A stretch of DNA of 64,000 nt from Akebia trifoliata. Lineage: Eukaryota > Streptophyta > Magnoliopsida > Ranunculales > Lardizabalaceae. Numbering within the stretch: the stretch's first letter is position 1; each line of letters opens with the position of its first letter. The notes beneath the pieces are model-generated. The model did no database searches and had not been told where the DNA came from. It saw nothing but the letters and a program-made list of their open reading frames with translations. The translations under genes and the position numbers were made by a program. Positions 1 through 11,335 of this stretch are shown one piece after another. The DNA is taken from positions 10,337,569-10,401,568 of the forward strand of contig CM030714.1 in the NCBI GenBank assembly GCA_017979445.1, in the 5' to 3' direction.

Positions 1-270
1 AAATGATCTATTACAGCAGATATTAATATCCGCCACTATATGTGTTATATTTTATTTTTTTTTAAATGATCTATTGCAACGGATATTAATATCCACCGCT
101 ATATGTGTTATATTTTTTTTTTTTTTAAATGATCTATTGCAGAGGATATTAATATCCGCCGCTATATGTGTTATATATATATTTTTAAATGACCTATGGC
201 AGCGGATATTAGTATCCACCGCTATATGTGTTACCTATAACAGTGGAAAATAGTATCCGCTGCTATATTT
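1..270. repeat. tandem repeat, about 60-63 bp unit
   Basis: Four diverged copies start near 1, 64, 127 and 187. Each begins AAATGATCTATT or a close variant, continues with a GGATATTAATATCC-like palindrome and CGCTATATGTGTTA, and ends in a T-rich run. A partial fifth copy reaches about 270. The inner GGATATTAATATCC is self-complementary. The next 100 bp hold further short hairpins of the type AACGGAAAAATCCGT. Such self-complementary subterminal repeats are common at ends of plant DNA transposons, but no terminus is visible, so the element type is open. Confidence 0.8.
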
Positions 271-1535
271 AGCGACCGAAGCAACACCGTCGGATCTCTG
301 TTCCGCTACTTATCACCACAATAGCTGTTACTGACGGAAAAGCTACCCTGTAGCAACGGAAAAATCCGTCACTATAGATCGAAAATATTGTACTGTAAAT
401 GATGCTTATTAGTGCTATCACATGGTGTTCTTGTAGAGATGTTGAAAACTGCATGCAAGTAATGACCAGGAATTTACAGTGATCTAGAAGAAAGGATCCA
501 AGACCAAGAGATAGTTTAAGATGAGACCCAAAATAAAATCAAATAATATATATTGTTAGATTTAGAAAGAAGTACAAAAGAATTATAATTTAGTCGAAAT
601 ATGTGATTGGTTAACTAAAGAAAAGAATAGGATACATTAAGTTATACCACGTATTTGGTTGTTAGAGTTCACATATATATAGTGTGGTAACCGTATTATC
701 ATCCAAACTTTTAATTGTAGAGGTTCTTGCTCAATCTATTTAACTCATGAAATCAAATTATATTTTGAGGAAGAGAGTTAAGGCAAGGCTGAAAATGATA
801 AAATAACATCAACAAATATTCATTTTGCCTTGAGATTTTGAAGAATATTAGTTTCTAGTAAAAAAAAATATGAATGATTTTGGCTACAAGTTGAAGAACA
901 CAAAATTCCATCTTTTTCAACGTACCAAAAAGCCAACCTTACCTTAATTAAGGTTTGAAGGTTGAAGTATATATAATCTTAAGCTTGAAGATTACTGGTA
1001 TTAAGATTTGTCGTAAAAGAAAGAGTAAAAGAAAACACAAACCATAAATTATCACGAAATTGTAAATTAAGAAATTGTAAAAGAAAAAGTAAATTGAGAT
1101 CACGAAATTGTAATCATATCTAAATTATCAAATTAATTTATGTTTGCATCATAAATTTTTCTTCGACGTCTAAAAATCATGAAAATTTGCTAATAAATTT
1201 AAGTGTCTAAATAGTATAATAGATAATGTGGACCAAATTGCTAAAAACATTTAATTGAATTGATTCAGTAATATAAGATTGTCAAATGTGGATCTAAATT
1301 GGAACAAACACCAAAATGAGTTGATTCAGTTTAAACAAATTGTGTGATTATATTAATCTGAAATTTTATAGAAAAAAAAATGAGTTCCTTTCTAAAAACA
1401 TTTATTAATCAATTTTGAAGGAATTAAATGGAAATTTCAGTTAATTGGTATCTACTTTGAGGTTTATGGACTTCATTGATTAATTCTACTCTAGTTCTTT
1501 TTCTTCGAGCTCTTCGATTCTTTTAATGATTTGCT
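271..1535. other. AT-rich intergenic, no gene recognised
   Basis: The stretch is AT-rich with many stops in all frames. Short hairpins with GGAAAAATCCGTC-like cores lie at about 300-375. I see no conserved protein similarity, RNA gene or element boundary in the remainder. Confidence 0.5.
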
Positions 1536-1539
1536 TTAG

Positions 1540-1724
1540 ATTAATAGCATGTGGCATAAGATCATCAAAAAACTCAAATTCAAAAACTATTTTAAAAAAA
1601 ATTATATTGATCCAATGTGTTGTAAAATAGAGTTCTTTTTTTTTTTTTTTAAAGATTTTTTTCAAAGTTGGCAAAAATTGAAAAAAAAACAAAAACAAAA
1701 ACTCAGATTGAAATAATAATAAAA

Positions 1725-1756
<32 letters not shown>

Positions 1757-2110
1757 GGGGTGGGGGGGTTGATCCAACTTCTTGAGAACTAACATTTTTT
1801 TTGAAGAAAAAATGTTCAAAGTTCTTAAAGTTTTGTCCTCTAACACCTCGTGGCATAAGATCTTCTAAAAATTCAGAGTTAGAAAATACGTTATGAAATT
1901 TAAAATAAAATAAAATTAAATTAAATTTAAAAAAATGGATTGATCCAAGGGATTTAAAATAGGATTTTTTTTTTTTTTTCAAAAGTTGAGACTCCAACAT
2001 CACAGCCCTATAGATTTCATCGAAAAATAGAGATTAAAAAAATCAGTTTTTTTGGGTTGGGGGGGGGGGGACTTTATCCAATAGATCTCGAAAAATAACC
2101 TTTTTGTGAG
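1540..2110. repeat. diverged tandem duplication with long T and G runs
   Basis: Two copies offset by about 310 bp share the block GTGGCATAAGATC followed by AT-rich sequence, TTGATCCAA and a poly-T run (1634-1651 and 1965-1979). T runs pass directly into G runs near 1731-1768 and 2047-2070. Short open frames over this area are only translations of homopolymers. Confidence 0.6.
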
Positions 2111-2167
2111 AATTGTTTTTTATTTTTTAAGTTTTATCCTCTAACATCAATTTTTAAAGATAAAATA

Positions 2168-2344
2168 AGAACTGCTATGGGCACCCAACTTTTACTTACA
2201 ATCTTTCAACCAATTTCAGCGTTGTTTTTTCCTTTTTAAGTTGCTATTGGCACAACTTTTAGTTATTCTCAATTATTCGCTTATATTCTTTATTTTTAAT
2301 TGGGGTGCAATAAGTAAAAGTTGGGGTGCCAATAATAGTTCTCT
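2168..2344. mobile_element. small inverted-repeat element (MITE), GGGGTGCCAATAG family
   Basis: The left end AGAACTGCTATGGGCACCC is the approximate inverted complement of the right end GGGGTGCCAATAATAGTTCT. Both ends continue with a TAAGTAAAAGTTG-type block. The interior is AT-rich and has no coding potential. Related ends occur at 21868-21902, 57173-57287 and 57519-57539, so this is a dispersed family within the window. No target duplication is certain. Confidence 0.7.
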
Positions 2345-4556
2345 AAAATAAAACATTAAAATTTCCATCAGTAGCTTACAAAATGTGAGCACTGTATCTG
2401 GAAAAAAACGATCTCTGAGCTATTTCATCAAATTATTGATCATATAGGAAGGGAATGTTTTAATCTATTATACAAAACAAGATTTTTTTCTCCCAGTCAT
2501 AAACACGTTTAATGGTGTAAGACGGGGTTGGGAGCATTCACCCGTTGAGATCACTTCCCTCCAAAATAAAAAACTACCTAAAACCATCCATTTTCTACCA
2601 TTGAATGGAGGGCAGAATATTCAATTTGTATAATATCCCCACTTGTGTATAATGAAGGTTGAGATTCCTCTATGAGGTGCATAATGTATAATCAAGGTTG
2701 AGATTCCTCGTCTCCACTAGTTGTAATTTAGATGTAATTGAGTATTTTTATTATCTCATGGATCTCGCTTTTGAAATTGTTGAGCAGAGTTATTCTGTTT
2801 GGTTTTATGGCATTCATTTGATTAACCAAGTTCAGCTTGGCATGAATTGTCCATTTTATATCATTTGTGAATAAAACAACACTTAACTAACCAAGGATCA
2901 CTAGGGTGGCATAATTTCAACTTTCTGCCTAAACCAAGTTGATACCAGTTCAGATGTCATTGCAACTTAAAGAGGATGAAACAGATGGGATAAAAGGCAG
3001 CTAGAGAAGGAGGAAGGAATGGGGACTATACAAGGTATTGCTAGGCTCAAATGACATTTGAGGCTCTTCATTAAATAAATGGTTAAAGAGAGCTTGATTG
3101 AGAAACATTAGAGCTTAATGCCCTAACCTAATTACCTAAAAGGGAGTCCCTTAAGACGGTTGGTTATGTGCAATGAAAGCGACACTACGTGAATTGGAAA
3201 ATTCAACATAAAAATTTGATGTGCCAAGGCTCACGAATTTTAGAAACTGAATTTTGACGGTCTAGGACCATCAACATTCTTAATGTTCCCATATTTGAAG
3301 GCTTGCTGCTGAATTTCTCCCATCCTTCATTAATTTGACAGTTTCGACCCGTCAAAAAAAAATTTTGACAATGGAAAATTCGACGTCAATTCGACCTCTT
3401 GGTTCGTCGAATTTTATGAAATTTGAGAGCCCAAGGCCATCAAATTTGGGCTTTTTCACATTGTGCGAACCGATAGCACCATTGAGGATTGAGGACCACA
3501 ATGGTGTAGATCTACGGGTCTAAAAACTAGGAAGTGAAACCAATTATTAGGATAGGACATGAATGATGATGATGATGACATTTAACTGTGAAGTAAATTT
3601 CATAGAGACCAATTTTCTTCCTCAACTCACCTAAAGAATAATTCGTGTAATGCTTCTCTACTTTTATAAATATACAAACCATTTTATAGCTTTAAAGTTA
3701 ATTTGCCAATTTGTTTGTATCTCATAATCCTAAGGTAAAGGAAAGAATAACTCAAAATAATCATCATCAACAGAGCCTCAGACCAACTATTTGGGTCGGT
3801 CAGAAGAACGCTCTTCAGTCATCACATATAAGGAAACTCAAATGAGTAAACTAATATTAAATCACATATGCAACCTACATTGACCAATCAACATGTCCAA
3901 TGCTATTGGGGATTAAAATGAAAAGTTGACCTATTTGTTCCCACAACGAATGTGCCTAACCATCCTCTGCTGTATATATATATATATATCTGAAAAAGCA
4001 TTAGTAAAAAAAAACATATGCTTGAGAGAACCCACCCTAGAATAGTAATCCTTGAAGACTGCACCCAATTCATTAATACTACAAACTACTAGAAGACACG
4101 TAGAATGTTGTCATGTAATTGCTCATGGTCCAAGTAAATCTATCTACCATTCTGTAATATTTGTAAATATCGTGTGTATGTGTGCGCGCACGCGCATCTG
4201 TGGGCCAAATCATATTCTAATATAGGTTCTAGGGGCACCCAGCAATGGTCATTGTTTATGTCCTTTGATATTATAAGGTTTTTTAAAACCTTGACTAGTT
4301 GTATTATGATTTATGTTGTTCGAATTGTAGATTATCAATTAAAAATAAAGAACAAGAGAAAGACCTTGGCAAGCAAAGGTCGAACCACAGAGACAACGTT
4401 AATTCGATTTTCTCTTCACTTTAAATCCAATCTAAGTTTAACAAACAATTTAAAAATGGTTTTCGAGATGAAATTATCTAAAAGAAAAAGGTTTAAAATA
4501 TGATGGAGAAGTGTAGATCAGTCAGATCCACCTTCATAAACTTTATCAATGATTTT
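2345..4556. other. intergenic, no gene recognised; short self-complementary repeats near 3190-3450
   Basis: No host gene is recognised. Around 3190-3450 there are inverted motifs of the form TTTGACGGTCTAGGACCATCAA-like, resembling the subterminal hairpins of CACTA elements and similar to the set at 28455-28605, but no CACTA terminus is seen. A short (TA)n tract lies at about 3974-3990. A block at 4330-4556 seems to continue on the other side of the CACTA insertion after 11333, so the CACTA landed inside an older repeat or intergenic unit. Confidence 0.4.
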
Positions 4557-4689
4557 TTACACTACAAGAAAACAATGAATCAGGAACAAAATTATAAAAC
4601 GGATTTTATCCGTTTCTAATTAAAAACGGGTTTAAGCCGTTTTACATTTAAAAACCGTTTTATCTGCATTTTATCCGACCCGATATCCG

Positions 4690-5035
4690 TCTGATTAATT
4701 GGAACGAAAGCTCTCTCAGTCGTCTCTCCCAATTGTGTGTGTCTCTCTCTCGATCTCTGTCGCTCTCTCGTCTCTCTCCCTCTCTCGATAGTCTCTCTGG
4801 ATCTCAGTCGATCACCCTCGATCTCATATCTCTCTCTCGGTCGCTCTCCCTCGATCTCATCTCTCTCTCGCTCAGTCGCTCTCCCTCGATCGTTTCTCGA
4901 TCTCAGTCGTTCTCCCTCGATCTCATCTCTATCTCGCTCAATCGCTCGCTCAGTAGAGGAGAACCGAAGGATTCACCAAGCAGCAGAGAACAGAGAGAAG
5001 AGAGATTCAATTTCTTCCCTGACCTTGTGAATCGA
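4690..5035 (+). promoter_or_regulatory. CT-rich leader-like block inside CACTA element 1
   Basis: About 250 bp of CTCTCT/CGATCTC repeats are followed by a purine-rich leader-like stretch at 4955-5035, with a possible donor in CGAAG|GTTCGA near 5037. CT-rich tracts are common in plant core promoters and 5' leaders. The open frames here translate as Ser/Leu/Arg repeats and are not credible proteins. A similar block is at the matching place in CACTA element 2 (36635-36870). Transcription from here toward the captured exons is an inference. Confidence 0.4.
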
Positions 5036-7183
5036 AGGTTCGAATACTCTTATTTAGGGTTTCAAGCTACCTTAGCAGTGTTCTATTTTTATTTTTATGA
5101 ACTCGTGTTTTTTGCTAGATTTTTTAAATCCATTGTCCGTTATTGATCTCGTTTACAGTTCTCTTTAGTTTTCAGATCAGTCTTATAGTATGAGTTACAT
5201 TCTTCTTGCAGTTGTAATTTTGATTGTTTTAGCATCTCTTATATGAAACATGGGCAGCTATTTGTATTTCTGATGTGAATTGTGATCGTGTTCAAACTTA
5301 GGGTTGGAATAGTTTTGGATGATTAGCATCTCTTATCACAGATTCTTTTTGAAGCTGTGGGGAACACGAACAGAGATTAGCAACATCAATTGTTATAGAT
5401 TAGGTGTTTTTGCTTTGTCTTTTGAAATCAAATTACTTTAGGGGATTGTTTGGGAACATGAATTCATAGTTTGCTTCTTACACGTGTCCCTTCTTTTCTA
5501 TGTAAGTTCTCAAAGTTTAAATATTTCAGATATATGCATCAGTAAGTATTGAAGTGAACTTACATTTTCTTAACTCCAAAAGGTTTTTTGTACTGATATT
5601 ATGAGAAAGTTTTCATGCTCATTTTATCATTTCTTCAAGTATCAAATGTGTTTGTAGAACTTGAATTAATTTGGACATTTAAGTTCTCAATAAATTTGTA
5701 TTTTGGTACCTTGATTTTATTTGTTTAAGTTGGTAGGCTATTTCAATCACCTTCTAAATGACAGGATAAGCACTCTCATGCCCATTTATCCAAGCAATTC
5801 AAGCAACACACCATCCGTATAGTGTACATCAGTCTTACTACTGGAGTTCCCTCCCCTATGGCTGGACGCATTGGGTGGTTCATACCTACCTTGAAAGTTA
5901 ATATGATGAATGAAAAGAATACTGTAGTTGTACTCTCTGTACCATACTATTTGGACCATCCACACTAAAGAGAATCCGTAAAAAAAATTAGTTAAAGTAG
6001 TGTGCATCTTATCACAAAAGTTCACTTTGTTTTTTTATTATGGTTACAGACAGTTTTTACTTGTAGCAGACACAAATCCAAAGGTAATTCTTGGCTGTCT
6101 CTTGGGAAATCAAAGTTTTGATGCTCTACCCCTGCTGAATTGTTTGTGATGCCCTTTTTTTTGGGTTTTGAACCCAGGTTTTGGCATCAATACTCAAGAC
6201 TTCATCTAGTTTGTTAGGCAAGCTTAATATTAAGGAATTACTCAAAAAAGGACTAACATACGATTTAAATAAGAGGTCTTTATAGAATCTGGTGGATCCA
6301 TTTATGAAAGGCATAAATTGAATATCTGGTTTTCCATCTTACTTCATGTTTGAGACTATATCTTCTTCATGCAAACTACATCAAGTGTTCATCAAATATT
6401 GCCTAGACATTTCAAAATAGGTGTCCTACCCATGTCTGATTATTCAGTGTACTAAAATAAAGTTCCACAAAAATAACTGCACCATATCCATGCCATCTCT
6501 GGGTAGCACAGTTCACTTCATTGTCAAACTTTGAATGTCAGTGCAATATGCTGGGCAGTGTCTGATATTGTTGTATGCATGTATGAGAGATCTTTTGGAC
6601 CTCCCATATTTTCAGTTTTCTCTTATAAAGTAGGGGGACTGCCCCTGAATCCTTGTAATACTTCTTAAATACAAATCCTTTCTTAGTGGAAAAAAAAGGA
6701 GGTCCGAGGGAACTCTTCACCCACTTGTCCTTTCACTTTGTATTTCTCTTCAATTTACACTGTACTTATCTTACTTCTATGTGTTTGTCAGGTCTGCGAA
6801 GGAATATAGAGAATTTAAGGAAAAATAGAAGAGAAGAGAAAAAGCGTATGCCTACTTTCCCTTACGAGTTATTTCCATAACTAGTGTACCCTTTTGGGGT
6901 TATACTCTTCTTTGTTCTTCTATATCATGCTTAGTTCGGCTTATTTTCATAATTAGTATTTCCTTGTGCTAGGTTTGCATGATCAATGGAGAAAAGAGAG
7001 GAAAGGATTGAAAAATAACAGTGAATAAGGTCAGGAGGCGCCGCTTTCTTTTTCCTTGCAAGGTAAGCTGGCATTCTTGTTATGTGGAATTAGTTAAATA
7101 TTTTTTTTCCCATTTTGTATCCTTTTAGATTATAAAGGGGACTATAACTTATAGAATACAAAATATACTAAATTAGTTAAAGG

Positions 7184-9227
7184 ATGACTGTTAGTGATGA
7201 GAGTTTAGAGTTTGTTACCCAATCTTTTAACAACTTCAAAGCTTTATCACTTGTGAGCTGTGACGGGTTCAGCACTGATGGGTTTGCAACCATTGCAACT
7301 CATTGCAAGTAAGCTTCCTAATTTCCTTAATTTGTATAATGGGTACTTTAATTTTTCTGCTAATTAGACTTCTAAAGTGACATGTATGCATGATAAGGTT
7401 GTTTGGTCTCCTAACTAGGTTGGTTTTAGCTGTCTTAGTGTTCTTGTTCTTATAAATGCTTGTGATTTTGGGTGGAAATGGATATTTTTATCTGTTTTTT
7501 CTTAAGTGATGAAATTGTTTTAGTTCCTTCTTAGACAGGCCTTTCTTTTTTCTGCCATGACAAGTTTACAACTCATTGGAAGCATCCTTCTTCATTTACT
7601 TAATTGTTACAGTGGAAATTTTGTTTATTTCCCAAGTTAGATTGAAATACTAAAAAAAAAAAAACCTTGTTTGGTGGTCCTCAAGCTTGGATCCATTTGA
7701 AGCAGTTGTGAAACATATGGGTTTATATTGAATTTGGAAAGTGAGGCTTGGTGTTCCGTGTTCAGGATCCTCGGTTTCGTCAAAACCTCCTCTTTTTTCC
7801 CCCCATTATTGAAAGTAAAAAACACCAAGAAAGGGAGGTAGACCCATATTCAGGATCCTTGGTTTTTTTAAATCTCCTAATCAGTAAGCTTTATGGAATA
7901 AATCGTTACCCACCAATTATGCTGGTTTAGCCATTCATAACTCTTAAGACAAATGCATATTTAAAATGAACTTTTGGTTATTTATTCTCAAAGGCAGTGG
8001 TATATTTACCAATAAGCATCTTTTCTGTAGAGAACTCATTGTTATTCTTTATCAAAATTTAAAGACTAAGAATCAGGTGAGTGGAAATCAGTTCAGTGGA
8101 GTCTTTTTGCAAGTCACAACATTCTAGTACCTGAAACCTAGCCACCAATTTGTATACAGAGAACCTACCAAAATGTACGCCATTTGGTAAGATGCCAATC
8201 TATGAATCCTCTCCTTCTGGCATCATATTTGGGCAACTTGCAGATTTTCTAGCACTAACTAGATTTTGGTACATAAGAACAGTGCATTTTCTACTTCTAT
8301 CAGTAGGGCTTGCTTGTAGAACCTATTTCTTATGGACAAGATTTAAAATATCGTATCGATTAAATGTTTTGGTTTATGGAAAATCCTAGACAGTATCAGC
8401 CGATACATACCCGATACATTCAATGTTTTGTATCGGTCTTGGCCGATACCGATATGTATTGACCGATACATTCTGTTAATTTAAAACCATGCTTGTGGGT
8501 AAAATCTGAGATATCCCTTAGAAAGATTGTTTGAAAGCCAACCAAGTCTGAACAACATAACAGTCCAAGTTATCTATTGGCGGGGAATTTGTCCCTCAAT
8601 TTGATAGACTATGATGGTAACTTGCCCCTCAATCACACACTATCTGTGTTTTTTTATGCGACTTGTTAACTGTGTGGCTGTCTATCCTACCTTGTTGAGG
8701 CTCTTGTATTTGCCAGAACAGTTAACATTAAATAGGAACTAAAATAAGGTTGATGGAAGTATTATCGAATATTTTCTTGTTGGATATATCGGTTACTGTT
8801 TTCGGATTTGTTCAACAGAATTTGTTTGTGATTCTGCTTTTAATTACTCTGGTATTAGCTGACAACACTTTTCCTTATTGTGTTATGCCTCGTACCTAAG
8901 ATAAGCTTCTAAGTTGTATAACTAACACAATTTTCGAAACCCAATTTGGTTTCTAGAAACTTGACTGAGCTGGACATACAGGAGAATGGCGTTGAAGATC
9001 TCGGGGGAAGTTGGTTAAGTTGCTTTCCAGAGAACTTCACATCATTAGAAGTCCTGAACTTTGCAAATCTGCAGACCGAAGTAAATTTTGATGCACTGGA
9101 AAGGCTTGTGGCCAGGTGCAAGTCACTTAAGGTTTTGAAAGTAAATAGAAGTATCACCTTAGAACAGTTAAAGATTTTGCTCGTGCGAGCTTCTCGACTT
9201 CTAGACCTTGGGACTGGCTCTTTCTCA
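7184..9227 (+). pseudogene. captured fragment of a TIR1/AFB auxin-receptor F-box gene
   Basis: Two exon pieces are visible. The first (7184-7308) encodes a leucine-rich repeat segment containing [20 protein letters not shown] and ends at a GTAAGC donor. The second (8957-9227), after a TTTCTAG acceptor, contains TELDIQENGVEDL, SCFPENFTSLEVLNFA, ALERLVARCKSLKVLKVN and LGTGSF. These are typical of AFB2/TIR1-type receptors, nuclear F-box proteins that bind auxin with Aux/IAA partners. The intron phase across the two pieces still joins correctly (C-K|N-L-T). The 1.65-kb intron is retained. The F-box and most LRRs are absent, and similarity stops abruptly at about 9227 inside what is normally one exon. 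It is a gene fragment inside the CACTA element, not a receptor. Confidence 0.9.
8380..8478. repeat. short CGATAC-rich repeat, possible MITE
   Basis: Motifs such as CCGATAC, GTATCGG and TTGGCCGATACCGATA repeat on both strands over about 100 bp, giving overlapping hairpins. It lies in the intron between the two AFB-derived exon pieces. No clear target duplication. Confidence 0.45.
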
Positions 9228-9416
9228 TCTTGTTGTGATACCAGATTTCAGCCATCTCTGTTGTGGTATATGTGTAAGTAGTTGCTGTTATTTACACCGT
9301 GTTTTAAAACTGTTATAATGTTTTTATAGTTTTTTAATAATAATATGTTATCACTTATCCAACGTAAAATCATCGTTAGCATTATCTTCATGAACCATTT
9401 TTGCTATTGGTGCAGG

Positions 9417-9666
9417 TATTCGCAAACGACATTGACGAGGACATTGGTTTTGATGGCTGCAAGGGCTTCCAGGGTTGAGAACCAAGACGCTATCGATGCT
9501 TCTATTGTAGGCATGTTGGCTGATCCTAAGGAGGTAAGATATAGATAGAAAAAAAAAAAAGGAAGAGCATGATGAAGTCTTCTCTGGGTCCACTTGCAAG
9601 CAAGGTGGAATCGAGGCCATTGTTATAGCCACTGGAGTCCACACATTCTGCGGTAAGGCTGCATAG
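9417..9666 (+). pseudogene. captured pieces of a plasma-membrane H+-ATPase (AHA type)
   Basis: Piece one (9417-9534) lies between a TTGGTGCAG acceptor and a GTAAGAT donor. It encodes the nucleotide-binding-domain segment [15 protein letters not shown] followed by VGMLADPKE, with an upstream frameshift. Piece two (about 9566-9666) encodes the actuator-domain segment [15 protein letters not shown] and [13 protein letters not shown], then a stop. In a P3A proton pump the second segment lies upstream of the first, so here their order is swapped. The catalytic Asp region and membrane helices are missing. No pump can be made; both pieces are plus-strand cargo of the CACTA element. Confidence 0.88.
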
Positions 9667-10000
9667 GTTTTGACTATTTATGAACTTTGTTTTAGTCTGT
9701 ATTTTCAATCCACATCACATCATTAGTTGTGGTTGTCACTATATTTCAGTTTTGGTGAACATTAATGTGGGTACATATCACAATCTTACCTGCCTTCCAT
9801 GAACTAACCATTCAAACAATATGTAATGGATGCAAATGTCTACATAGATCGAACCTATATTTACAACTAGATAGTTGAAGGTTGTGCTGTTTGGTTTTCC
9901 TTTTTGACCATTTTTCAAGTAATATAATTGGATCTGCCTAATTGGATTAGGCTTCCTTGAAGCTTAATGTTTACTATTTTCGCACTTTTTCTAATTGCAG

Positions 10001-10358
10001 ATGCCTGGTACTATTGAGGAATTGGAAGCTGCAATTCAGGATAATATTTCTGAAGAATTGTAAACTAGTTGTCATTGCTTGAAAAACAATTTTCTGATCC
10101 AAGAGATTTTGCAGGAAAACTGGCTTCCAACTTTGAGAAACCTTGTTGCTCAGATAAACGAGACATTCAGTCGAAACTTCCAAGAGATGGCTGTTGCTGG
10201 AGAAGTTTCATTGGGTACTTAATTTCATTCCCACGGCTGTTAACAAATTTACTTCAAAAACAGTCCCCCTGGTTTTCATTTCATTTTTTATGATGTATTT
10301 CAGATGGGCATGACATGGACTTCGATAAATTTGGGATCCTTATAAAAGTGAAATTCAG
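10001..10358 (+). pseudogene. captured exons of SMC5
   Basis: Three pieces match the C-terminal part of SMC5, a subunit of the SMC5/6 DNA-repair complex. 10001-about 10060, after an ATTGCAG acceptor, encodes MPGTIEELEAAIQDNIS and then stops. 10115-10214, after TTTTGCAG, encodes ENWLPTLRNLVAQINETFSR and QEMAVAGEVSL and ends at a GTACTT site. 10304-10358, after TTTCAG, encodes HDMDFDKFGILIKVKF and ends at a GTGAGT donor. The last two join in phase. The coiled coil between pieces one and two has been lost, and no ATPase head motifs are present. It is the third captured gene in CACTA element 1. Confidence 0.88.
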
Positions 10359-11009
10359 GTGAGTCACATTTTTGGAAAATGACTTTTTACTACATTTGTG
10401 CTAGTAATTATAACCTGTGACAAATTTTGCTATATCATCATCATCACCATTATGACCCACGACAATTTTTGCTATATAATCATCACCACCTTTATCCCAA
10501 CTATATTGACATGAATCACATTCCTCCATCAATAATTCTTTGTAAAACAATAGCTATTTATTGTGTTCCATTGATAGTGAAATAATTGATTAGACAGCTA
10601 TCTGCATCATCTTTGAGAGTGGAAGCTTATCTGCATCATCTTTGATTGATCAGGAGCACTTATTTCAAACACTCTTTTGAAGGTGCGGAAGCTCATCGTG
10701 AGAGTATGCAATGTGGTGACACGAAAGAATTCTTTTATTGGTAGTTGCAGGCATTTTGGGGATCTTAAAGAAGATAGGGAGGGATGGGAGTGATGGCATT
10801 GCTTCCTTGTAAGCACTTGTGCTTGTGTAATGATTGTGAATGGTTTATCGATGCATTGTAATTTTGGATTTGTAAATTATGACTCATTGCAACTCTTTTT
10901 TTGTATAAATTAATGTGATAGAGAACTTCGATGTTCTCTATTTGGATATATTTTAACTGTGGGTAATAGGCAAGTAGCAAGAAAAGAAAAAAAAAAATTT
11001 TAGATATCA

Positions 11010-11332
11010 ATTTATAATAATTTTAGATATCGGTTTATAACCGATATCTAAAGTCTCAGACGTAGGACATCAGTTTTATAAAATCCGATGTCTCAAATCT
11101 TTTCGGGTTATCGTGTGCTGTTATATAAAGACGCAGATTAGGAAGGGTTTTAAGCCGTTCCAAATTCCGACATCTGGAACGGTTTTTAACCGTTCCAAAT
11201 CATGAAATATAGAACGGCTTTTAGCCGTTTAACCTCATTAACGACGCCTCGATTAAAGACGGTCTGTAAGCCGTTTCATAGTGGCTTAGGAACGGTAATA
11301 AACCGTTCCTAATTGCCATATTTGTTGTAGTG
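11010..11332. repeat. 3' subterminal repeats of CACTA element 1
   Basis: The last 320 bp consist of short inverted motifs: ATCGGTTTATAACCGAT-like, GGTTTTTAACCGTTCC-like, and GGAACGG...CCGTTCC next to the terminus. The block aligns over its whole length with 42300-42622 at the right end of CACTA element 2, which shows the two elements belong to one family. In En/Spm, subterminal repeats bind the transposase; that role here is inferred. Confidence 0.85.
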
Positions 11333-11335
11333 TTA

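Larger units (their letters stand above)
4560..11332 (+). mobile_element. non-autonomous CACTA transposon carrying host gene fragments (element 1)
   Basis: The left end reads CACTACAAGAAAAC and the right end TTTGTTGTAGTG, whose complement is CACTACAACAAA. These are the terminal inverted repeats expected of CACTA (En/Spm) elements. Both sides are flanked by TTA (4557-4559 and 11333-11335), the 3-bp target duplication typical of the superfamily. Subterminal hairpin repeats of AACGG...CCGTT type lie within 150 bp of the left end and 320 bp of the right end. No transposase is seen. The interior holds exon pieces of three unrelated genes in one orientation, so it is a gene-capturing (Pack-CACTA-like) element. 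Size is 6773 bp. The clean target duplication suggests an insertion that is not very old. Confidence 0.93.

Noticed and set aside
4733..5146. Overlapping open frames of 137 and 97 codons rich in Ser, Leu and Arg
   Set aside because: They are translations of a CT/CGATCTC repeat in two frames; no domain, and the same repeat gives similar frames elsewhere.
4560..11332. Helitron as the agent of multi-gene capture
   Set aside because: Helitrons begin TC, end CTRR with a hairpin and make no target duplication; here CACTA inverted ends and TTA duplications are present.
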